Positions 1 through 5,002 of a stretch of 11,386 nucleotides of DNA are shown piece by piece. The stretch is taken from the NCBI GenBank assembly GCA_007123335.1, contig SKLG01000444.1, forward strand, positions 1-11,386. The letters run 5' to 3'. The notes under the pieces were generated by a model, which was not told the DNA's origin, did no database searches, and saw only the letters and a program-made list of their open reading frames with translations. This stretch comes from Anaerolineae bacterium. GTDB lineage: Bacteria; Chloroflexota; Anaerolineae; UBA1429. The position numbers were made by a program, and so were the translations under genes. Position 1 is the first letter of the stretch. The number at the start of each line of letters is the position of its first letter.

Positions 1-81
1 ATCTCGAACCCGGTCGTCAAGACCTCCAGCGCCGATGGTACTGCCCTGGTAACGGGGTGGGAGAGTAGGTCACTGCCAAGA
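1..81 (+). rRNA. rrf: 5S ribosomal RNA, 3' part (5' end outside the window)
   Basis: The first 80 or so bases match the conserved 3' two thirds of bacterial 5S rRNA. The loop C region CGAACCCGGTCGTCAAG is followed by CCAGCGCCGATGGTACTGCCC and then by GGGGTGGGAGAGTAGGTCACTGCCAAG, which closes with the helix I strand. Compared with E. coli 5S, the window begins near base 40, so about 40 bases are missing on the left and the full gene would be about 120 nt. The partner strand of helix I is not visible, so the exact 3' end (about 80-82) is approximate. A terminator follows directly, as expected for the last gene of a 16S-23S-5S operon. The rest of that operon should lie to the left, but this cannot be seen. 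Confidence 0.95.
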
Positions 82-114
82 GAACTCGTTCTCTCAGGAC
101 CTCTCTCTTTTTTT
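79..114 (+). terminator. Rho-independent terminator of the rRNA operon
   Basis: A 6-bp stem, AGAGAA (79-84) with TTCTCT (89-94) and loop CTCG, starts at the 3' end of the 5S rRNA. A pyrimidine-rich stretch ending in seven T residues (108-114) follows. The T run lies about 13 bases after the stem, so the hairpin is not ideally placed, but the position right behind 5S supports the call. The T run serves only the + strand. The converging zinc operon gets no obvious terminator from it. Confidence 0.7.
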
Positions 115-145
115 GTGCCTCGAGCAGATTACTATAGGCTTTGGT

Positions 146-982
146 TTATATATCCCTGTTGGCACGAAGGCCCTTCTGTTGCGCTCGCAGTGCTTTTATG
201 GCTAGCGCGAGCCCATACGCTACGGCTGAGACAAGTATGATGGTCGCCCCTGACGTTAGATTCCACGCATAGGAAAGCATCAGTCCTGTCGTCGTAAAGA
301 CGATCCCCAATAAGACAGCTCCCACCATCATCTTTTTCATGTCCCTAAAGAACTGACCGCTAATGGCGGCGGGCACAGTCAGCAGCGCGATGACCATGAT
401 CAACCCCACGACGCGCATCATCATCACCACGGTAAAGGCGATCAGCGCCATCAACACCATGTAGATGGCATCGACGGGCACGTTCTGCACGGTGGCAAAG
501 GTCTCGTCAAAGGAGATGGCCAACAGCTCTTTGTAAAAGACTGCGACGGTGATCACAATGACTCCATCGAGGATCAGCATGATAAGCAGGTCGCGGGTGG
601 GGACAGCCAGGATGCTGCCAAAGAGATAGCTCATCAAGTCGGCTCTGTACCCTGGCGTGAGATCCAACAGGATGATCCCCGTCGCCATACCCACCGCCCA
701 CATGACGCCGATGACGGTATCGGCTCGCTCGCGTGTTCGTCTCTGTACCCAGCCCATGCCCAGGGCCGCAAACAGGCTAAAGACCATCGCCCCTAACACC
801 GGATTCAGGCGCATAAAGTAGCCCAATCCCACGCCCCCATAGGCCGCATGGGCAACGCCTCCGCTGACGAACACGATCCGATTGATAACCACCAATGTGC
901 CGATGATGCCAAAGGCGATACTGACAAGCAACCCTGCCATCAAGGCGTTGCGCATAAAGGTGAATTGCAGCGCTTCAATCAT
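146..982 (-). CDS. znuB: Zinc ABC transporter permease, ZnuB-like (ABC-3 family)
   Basis: This 278-residue polytopic inner-membrane protein forms the channel of a zinc (or zinc/manganese) importer, working with the ATPase encoded just upstream and the lipoprotein receptor before that. Conserved ABC-3 features include the N-terminal block around residues 10-50 (FMRNALMAGLLVS, then a segment with SGGVAHAAYGGVG) and the late block around 190-206 with GLIMVIALLTVPAA. Hydrophobic segments are spread over the whole length, consistent with about eight membrane helices, and the tail is basic and cytoplasmic. The ATG at 980-982 overlaps the ATPase stop codon as ATGA, which suggests translational coupling. 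The length is typical. No intrinsic terminator was seen after its stop at 146, about 30 bases from the rRNA operon's T run. The metal cannot be read from the permease itself; zinc is inferred from the operon. Confidence 0.9.
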   Translation of the reverse strand: MIEALQFTFMRNALMAGLLVSIAFGIIGTLVVINRIVFVSGGVAHAAYGGVGLGYFMRLNPVLGAMVFSLFAALGMGWVQRRTRERADTVIGVMWAVGMATGIILLDLTPGYRADLMSYLFGSILAVPTRDLLIMLILDGVIVITVAVFYKELLAISFDETFATVQNVPVDAIYMVLMALIAFTVVMMMRVVGLIMVIALLTVPAAISGQFFRDMKKMMVGAVLLGIVFTTTGLMLSYAWNLTSGATIILVSAVAYGLALAIKALRAQQKGLRANRDI

Positions 983-1764
983 CGCTTCTGTTCCTCATGG
1001 TCTGCAAACACACGATGCGGCACCCCGTGGGCGATCATCTCCACCGGGCACTGATAGGCTTCCTCAATCATCCCTGGGGTGAGGGTTTCACCACCATGGT
1101 AGTAAAGTCGTCGATTGAGACAGCCCACAGACTTGACATAGGCGGAGACGACCGCCATGTTGTGGGTGACCATCAGGATCGCCATCTCATGGTTGAGCTC
1201 TTGAAGCAGCTCATAGATGCTGGCGCTTACTTGGGGGTCGACGCTGGTTGCAGGTTCATCCAGCAGCAATACTTGAGCTTCTGTGGCCAGCGCCCGGGCA
1301 ATATAGACCCGTTGACGCTGGCCCCCTGATAATTCGCCCAAAGGGCGATCTCGCAAGTCTAGCATTTCTACGTTGCGCAGCGCCTCGGCTACGACCTCAT
1401 CGTCCTCAGATCGGTAGCGTCGAAAGAGTCCTGCCTTGCTCAGTCTGCCCATCTGCACGACCTGCCAGACGTTGATGGGGAAATCGTGATCGAACTTGAC
1501 CCCTTGCGGTACGTAACCCACGTGTCGGCGACCCTCACGCACCGTTTTTCCCAAAAGCCGTACGGTGCCTCGATAAGGAGTGAGGAGCCCCAGGATTACC
1601 CGCAGGAGGGTCGTCTTGCCCCCGCCATTGGGGCCGATGAGCCCAACAAAGTCCCCTTCCTTTACAGAGAGGCTCACTTCTTCAAGCACGATCTGGCCAT
1701 GATAGCCGGCCCATACCTGCTCAACGGCAATCATTTCTCGGCGACTGTCAGCGTCTTCGCTCAA
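979..1764 (-). CDS. znuC: Zinc ABC transporter ATP-binding protein, ZnuC-like
   Basis: This 261-residue cytoplasmic ATPase powers metal import. All nucleotide-binding motifs are intact: Walker A GPNGGGKT at about 44-51, Q-loop Gln at 87, signature LSGGQ at 145-149, Walker B VLLLDE at 165-170 and switch His at 201. The C-terminal block CPVEMIAHGVPH (about 239-250) is characteristic of metal-type (ZnuC/MntB) ATPases. The chosen start is a TTG at 1764-1762, because a strong Shine-Dalgarno stretch AAGGAAGAGGG sits just before it. The alternative in-frame ATG ten codons later (1734) has only weak GAGAA upstream. The gene follows the receptor gene by 40 bp and overlaps the permease start by 4 bp, so the three are almost certainly one transcript. 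Confidence 0.92.
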   Translation of the reverse strand: MSEDADSRREMIAVEQVWAGYHGQIVLEEVSLSVKEGDFVGLIGPNGGGKTTLLRVILGLLTPYRGTVRLLGKTVREGRRHVGYVPQGVKFDHDFPINVWQVVQMGRLSKAGLFRRYRSEDDEVVAEALRNVEMLDLRDRPLGELSGGQRQRVYIARALATEAQVLLLDEPATSVDPQVSASIYELLQELNHEMAILMVTHNMAVVSAYVKSVGCLNRRLYYHGGETLTPGMIEEAYQCPVEMIAHGVPHRVFADHEEQKR

Positions 1765-1767
1765 TGG

Positions 1768-1778
1768 CCCTCTTCCTT
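1768..1778 (-). promoter_or_regulatory. Ribosome binding site that sets the TTG start of znuC
   Basis: On the minus strand AAGGAAGAGGG ends three bases before TTG (1764-1762), and its AAGGA core lies nine bases before it. No comparable site precedes the downstream ATG at 1734, so the rare TTG start is favoured. Confidence 0.6.
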
Positions 1779-1804
1779 CTCTACCACTTTTACCAGAAGA
1801 CGGC

Positions 1805-2860
1805 TCAGTGGCTGTCCGTTAACACGCGAGCAAAGGTGTCGGCGACGTGGCGCATGTTCGCCAGCCAGTCAGGTGCCAGCGGGCTGATCAAGATAACCTC
1901 GCCACCGATCTCGTCGGCGATCGTCTCGGCTGCGGCAGTGCTAAACTCGGGTTGCGCAAAGATGACGCGGATGTTCTCCTCGCGAGCCTCACGAATGAGC
2001 ATCGCCAATTCGGCAGCGCTCGGCTCCCGTCCATGGATCTCGACGGGGAGCATCTCTAGATTAAAATCTCGGGCGAAATATCCCCAAGCGGGATGAAAGA
2101 CCATAAACTTGCGCTGCGGCACATCCGCCAGAGTGGCCTCGATATCTTTGCGCAGCGTCTCGATATCCTGCACAAAGGCCGCCAGATTCCGGTCATAATC
2201 GTCCTCATTTGCGGGATCGAGATCGACCAACGCTGCGTGGATGGCGCGAGCCTGACGCTCGACCTCTATCGGCGACAACCATACATGGGGATCGGGCGGG
2301 GCGTCATGATGATCAGCTTCATGATCGTCATGATGATCAGCCTCATGATCGTCATCGTGATCAGCCTCATGATCGTTATGATGATCAGCATCGTGATCGT
2401 CGTCATGGTTATCATCATGATGGTCGGCGTGCTCTTCGTCCCCATGAGTATGTGGATGGATCATGGGCATTCGCTCGACCTCGGCGATGGTATCGACAAG
2501 GCGCATATTGGGGTTTGCGGAAGCGATTCGGTCCATCCAGGCTTCCTCAAAGGGTACACGGATGCGCATGTACGCGTCGGCGTCGCTGAGCTCTCGAAGC
2601 TGTGCAGGCCTGGGCTCATAGGTTTCTGGGCTGCTGCCCGGGGGGACAATGACGGTGACTTGGACGTGCTCGCCGCCTATTCGCTCCACAAAATATTGTT
2701 GCGGCAGGATGCTGACGGCAATGCGCATCACGTCTGGCTGATCGGCGGTCTCTGCGGCTGGCTCGGGGGTTTGATCGACAGAGCCCTTGGCGCCACATGC
2801 TGCCAAACCGAGAATTGCCAGCAGCGCAACAAGACAAGTCCATATCTGTCGGCGTCTCAT
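1805..2860 (-). CDS. znuA: Zinc-binding lipoprotein receptor of the ABC importer, ZnuA-like, with His/Asp-rich loop
   Basis: This 351-residue extracytoplasmic solute-binding protein (cluster A-I, TroA/ZnuA fold) captures the metal and delivers it to the permease. The N-terminus is a lipoprotein signal with a basic start, a hydrophobic core and lipobox LAAC at 19-22, so Cys22 should be lipidated. Residues about 135-186 form an acidic, His-rich loop (HADHHDD-like repeats), the mark of zinc-specific receptors. Family blocks are visible: PPGSSPETYEP at 73-83, DPHVWLSP at 190-197 (His192), FHPAWGYF at 255-262 (His256) and FAQPEFST at 301-308. Two usual ligand positions differ: the first His is Glu79, and the late Asp of the DPL motif is Ser326. 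The ATG at 2860 has an excellent Shine-Dalgarno stretch (AAGGAAGGAGAGG, 2880-2868). It is the second gene of the operon, 65 bp after the regulator. Confidence 0.93.
   Translation of the reverse strand: MRRRQIWTCLVALLAILGLAACGAKGSVDQTPEPAAETADQPDVMRIAVSILPQQYFVERIGGEHVQVTVIVPPGSSPETYEPRPAQLRELSDADAYMRIRVPFEEAWMDRIASANPNMRLVDTIAEVERMPMIHPHTHGDEEHADHHDDNHDDDHDADHHNDHEADHDDDHEADHHDDHEADHHDAPPDPHVWLSPIEVERQARAIHAALVDLDPANEDDYDRNLAAFVQDIETLRKDIEATLADVPQRKFMVFHPAWGYFARDFNLEMLPVEIHGREPSAAELAMLIREAREENIRVIFAQPEFSTAAAETIADEIGGEVILISPLAPDWLANMRHVADTFARVLTDSH
2311..2406. repeat. Four tandem 24-bp repeats coding the His/Asp-rich loop of znuA
   Basis: Four consecutive 24-bp units start at 2311, 2335, 2359 and 2383. 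Each begins GATCAGC and reads approximately GATCAGCCTCATGATCGTCA plus four bases on the + strand. A decayed fifth unit may occupy 2407-2430. The period is a multiple of three, so units can be gained or lost without a frameshift. On the coding (minus) strand each unit encodes eight residues close to ADHHDDHE. The units differ from each other at only a few bases, which points to recent duplication or slippage. Confidence 0.88.
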
Positions 2861-2882
2861 AGAAGAGCCTCTCCTTCCTTAC

Positions 2883-2897
2883 TGAAAAAATGTTTCA
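2883..2897 (-). promoter_or_regulatory. Candidate Zur/Fur-type operator upstream of znuA
   Basis: In the 65-bp gap between the regulator and znuA, the 15-bp sequence TGAAAAAATGTTTCA (+ strand) is an inverted repeat with six of seven pairs complementary and TGA/TCA ends. This is the 7-1-7 layout of Fur-family boxes. It lies just ahead of the znuA ribosome binding site. I could not find a good -35/-10 pair nearby, so its role as an operator is inferred from shape and place only. Confidence 0.35.
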
Positions 2898-2925
2898 TCT
2901 AGTCTCAAAAAAAATCAATGAGGCA

Positions 2926-3354
2926 TCAGACATCATGCGCCCGACACTCTGAACAGGTACCATAAAGTTGTAGGAGATGATCATCTATCTCGAACCCGGT
3001 CTCACGTCGAACCCGCCCTAGCAGCTCTATCAGGTCATCCTGGCCCTGGAACTCGCTCGCTCGCCCACAATGCAGACAGAGGATGGCATGATGATGCCCT
3101 GGCGAAGCGCTCAGATAGCCGTGGCAGCCATCGCTGCGATGGACGCGACGCACGAGGCCCAGCTCGGACAACAGGTCGAGCGTCCGGTATACGGTCACGA
3201 TTCCCAATGTGCGGTGATGCTGTCTCCCTCGCGCCAATAGCTCTTGGGCGGATAGCGGCTCTTGAGCTTCTCGCAACACCTCCATGATAGCGCACCGTGA
3301 GGCCGTGATCCGATATCCGTTGTTATAAAGTTGTTGTTCCCATTCTCTTATCAT
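2926..3354 (-). CDS. zur: Fur-family metalloregulator, probably zinc-responsive Zur
   Basis: This 142-residue cytoplasmic repressor of the ferric-uptake-regulator family is expected to bind DNA when metal-loaded. Residues 1-75 form the winged helix, with GIVTVYRTLDLLSELGLV at 51-68 as the recognition region. The dimerisation half carries HHH at 87-89, CLHC at 93-96 and CSEC at 134-137; the two CxxC pairs form the usual structural zinc site. Cys77-His78 may be part of the sensing site, as in Zur proteins, but I could not align this with certainty. The first gene of the zinc-uptake operon strongly suggests Zur rather than iron Fur or PerR. The start chosen is the ATG at 3354. An upstream in-frame GTG (3399) lies within a good promoter, so the longer form would not be transcribed from it. 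The 142-residue length also fits the family. Confidence 0.88.
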   Translation of the reverse strand: MIREWEQQLYNNGYRITASRCAIMEVLREAQEPLSAQELLARGRQHHRTLGIVTVYRTLDLLSELGLVRRVHRSDGCHGYLSASPGHHHAILCLHCGRASEFQGQDDLIELLGRVRRETGFEIDDHLLQLYGTCSECRAHDV

Positions 3355-3377
3355 CGGTTTTGTCCGCCTCTGTAAAC

Positions 3378-3406
3378 AGTATAGGCGCCCTGCGATCACA
3401 AGGCAA
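3378..3406 (-). promoter_or_regulatory. Promoter of the zur-znuACB operon
   Basis: On the minus strand TTGCCT (3406-3401), a 17-bp spacer and TATACT (3383-3378) form a good sigma70-like promoter. Transcription would begin near 3371, giving a leader of about 17 nt with AGAGG at its very start before the ATG at 3354. The inverted repeat CTGTTTACAG (3379-3370 on the minus strand) lies between the -10 box and +1 and could be an autoregulatory site, but its arms are only four bases. Confidence 0.65.
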
Positions 3407-3430
3407 ATGCCGGGATAAATACGCCCCTGC

Positions 3431-3459
3431 TGGACGTCGGCGCCTTTTTTAGGGATAAT
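3431..3459 (+). promoter_or_regulatory. Candidate promoter of the FucI-like isomerase gene
   Basis: TGGACG (3431-3436), a 17-bp spacer and GATAAT (3454-3459) give a plausible sigma70-like promoter, with four of six and five of six consensus matches. The start would be near 3466, leaving a leader of about 35 nt before ATG 3501. It is back to back with the zur promoter. Confidence 0.5.
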
Positions 3460-3500
3460 GCCAACATCAGCAAAGCTATTCTACAGGGGAGGATGTATCG

Positions 3501-4907
3501 ATGACGACCTTGGGCATTATCGTTGGGAACCGTGGCTTTTTCCCCTCGCATCTGGCGGAGGAGGGGCGCGAGACGATCCTGCGCGTCTTGGCGGAGGAGG
3601 GCATAGATACCGTCTGCTTGACCCCCGAGGACACGCCCTATGGCGCTGTGGAGACCTATGCCGAGTCGCAGCGCTGCGCCGAATTGTTCAAGGCGCACCG
3701 GGAAGAGATCGATGGTATCCTGGTGACGCTGCCGAACTTTGGGGAGGAACGGGGCATCGCCGACGCTGTCCGCTTGGCTGGCCTGAATGTCCCGGTGTTG
3801 GTCCAGGCGACCCCCGATCGCGCCGGCAAGATGACCATCGCCGATCGTCGGGACAGCTTTTGCGGCAAGATGTCAGCCTGCAACAACCTGAGCCAATATG
3901 GCGTTACGTATAGCTTGACGGCGCTGCACACGGTGGACCCTGAATCGGAGGCGTTTCGCCAGGATCTGGCCTGGTTTGGCGCGGTCTGCCGCGTGGTCAA
4001 GGGGCTGCGCGGCGCGCGACTGGGACAGATCGGCGCCCGGCCGGCGGCCTTTATCACCGTGCGCTACAGCGAAAAGCTGTTGGAGAACGCCGGCATCTCG
4101 GTGGAGACCATCGATCTTTCAGAGGTCTTTGGCCGGGCCTGGAAGCTGGACGACGCCGACGCCAAGGTCAAAGCCAAGGTGGAGGAGGTCCAGGATTATG
4201 TGGCCACCGGCGGGGTGTCCGCTGAGGCGCTGATCCGCATGGCCAAGTTTGCCATCGTCGTCGAGGACTGGATCGAGGAGCATGCCCTGGTCGGCACGGC
4301 GGTGCAGTGTTGGACGGCCATGGAGGACTATTACGGTGTGGTGCCCTGCACGGCGATGAGTATGCTCAGCGACAAGCTCTTGCCCAGCGCCTGCGAGACC
4401 GATATCACCGGCCTCATCGGCATGTACGCCATGGTGCTGGCTTCGGGCAAGCCCAGTGCCCTGTTGGATTGGAACAACAACTATGGCGACGACCCGAACA
4501 AGGGCGTCGTGTTCCATTGCAGCAATCTGCCGCAGACCTTTTTCGGCGGCGAGGCGCGCATGGACTACCAGGAGATTATCGCCGGCACGGTGGGCAAGGA
4601 AAACACCTATGGTACGCTGGTGGGGCGCATCAAACCCACCGATGTGACCTACTGTCGCGTCTCCACCGACGACGAGGCCGGTTGGATCCGCGCCTATCTG
4701 GGCGAGGGTCGCATCACCGAGGAAACGGTAGAGACCTTTGGTGGCTATGGCGTGGTGCAAATCCCTGACTTTCAGGGGCTGTTGCGGCATATCTGCGCCA
4801 ACGGCTTTGAGCACCATGTGGCGCTCAACCCCTCACGGGTGGCGGATGCGTTGAACGAAGCCCTGACCCGCTATCTGGGGTGGGACGTATACCATCACCG
4901 GGGCTGA
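3501..4907 (+). CDS. L-fucose/L-arabinose isomerase-family sugar isomerase (FucI-like)
   Basis: This 468-residue cytoplasmic protein resembles the L-fucose isomerase family, metal (usually Mn2+) enzymes that convert an aldose to a ketose. The late half holds the apparent metal site: Glu299 in ACETD, Asp323 in LLDWNN and a C-terminal His in EHHVAL (438 or 439). The 24-residue spacing of the Glu and Asp equals that of Glu337 and Asp361 in E. coli FucI, and His339 in FHCSN is a further conserved polar residue. The protein is shorter than FucI (about 590 residues), as is common for the uncharacterised branch of this family, so the substrate is unknown. ATG 3501 is preceded by AGGGGAGG with an 8-nt gap. 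The gene stands alone and is divergent from the zinc operon, with no kinase, aldolase or transporter beside it. C-terminal residues (Tyr-His-His-Arg-Gly) end about 30 bp before the shared terminator. Confidence 0.85.
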   Translation: MTTLGIIVGNRGFFPSHLAEEGRETILRVLAEEGIDTVCLTPEDTPYGAVETYAESQRCAELFKAHREEIDGILVTLPNFGEERGIADAVRLAGLNVPVLVQATPDRAGKMTIADRRDSFCGKMSACNNLSQYGVTYSLTALHTVDPESEAFRQDLAWFGAVCRVVKGLRGARLGQIGARPAAFITVRYSEKLLENAGISVETIDLSEVFGRAWKLDDADAKVKAKVEEVQDYVATGGVSAEALIRMAKFAIVVEDWIEEHALVGTAVQCWTAMEDYYGVVPCTAMSMLSDKLLPSACETDITGLIGMYAMVLASGKPSALLDWNNNYGDDPNKGVVFHCSNLPQTFFGGEARMDYQEIIAGTVGKENTYGTLVGRIKPTDVTYCRVSTDDEAGWIRAYLGEGRITEETVETFGGYGVVQIPDFQGLLRHICANGFEHHVALNPSRVADALNEALTRYLGWDVYHHRG

Positions 4908-4937
4908 ACAAGCCTTTTGGCGCCTTAGCTTACGGAA

Positions 4938-4973
4938 AACGGGGCCGCCTCTCCATCGAGAGGCGGCCCCGTT
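4938..4973. terminator. Bidirectional terminator between the isomerase and pyrophosphatase genes
   Basis: A perfect 16-bp stem (4938-4953 with 4958-4973) carries the four-base loop CATC; the arm reads AACGGGGCCGCCTCTC. It lies 30 bp after the isomerase stop and about 30 bp after the pyrophosphatase stop on the other strand. On the minus strand it is followed by TTTTCC, on the + strand by TTGGGG, so it should work best for the pyrophosphatase and may also stop the isomerase transcript. Confidence 0.85.
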
Positions 4974-5002
4974 GGGGTTCCGTCTGGCGCAAGATAGCCG
5001 TA

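Noticed and set aside
2093..2902. A 269-codon open frame on the + strand opposite znuA, rich in Met/Ile/Val
   Set aside because: Its hydrophobic stretch is the reverse complement of the His/Asp repeat codons. It has no ribosome site of note, and znuA is certain on the other strand.
2903..2940. Possible terminator after zur (run of eight T on the minus strand at 2914-2907)
   Set aside because: Only three- or four-base stems can be formed before the T run, and znuA lacks a clear promoter of its own, so read-through is more likely.
2987..3001. Exact 15-bp match to the first bases of the window (5S rRNA, ATCTCGAACCCGGTC) inside the zur gene
   Set aside because: The match ends at 15 bases and the zur codons there spell a normal Fur-family segment (ETGFEID), so it is most simply chance. 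It could only be judged further with sequence left of the window.
3384..3450. Two GGCGCC palindromes with a following T6 run (3445-3450), resembling a terminator on the + strand
   Set aside because: The arms are about 50 bp apart, no + strand gene precedes them, and the T run falls between the -35 and -10 boxes of the isomerase promoter.
4119..4817. A 232-codon open frame on the minus strand inside the isomerase gene
   Set aside because: It is wholly antisense to a well-supported gene. High G+C third positions create such open frames, and no ribosome site or family motif was seen.
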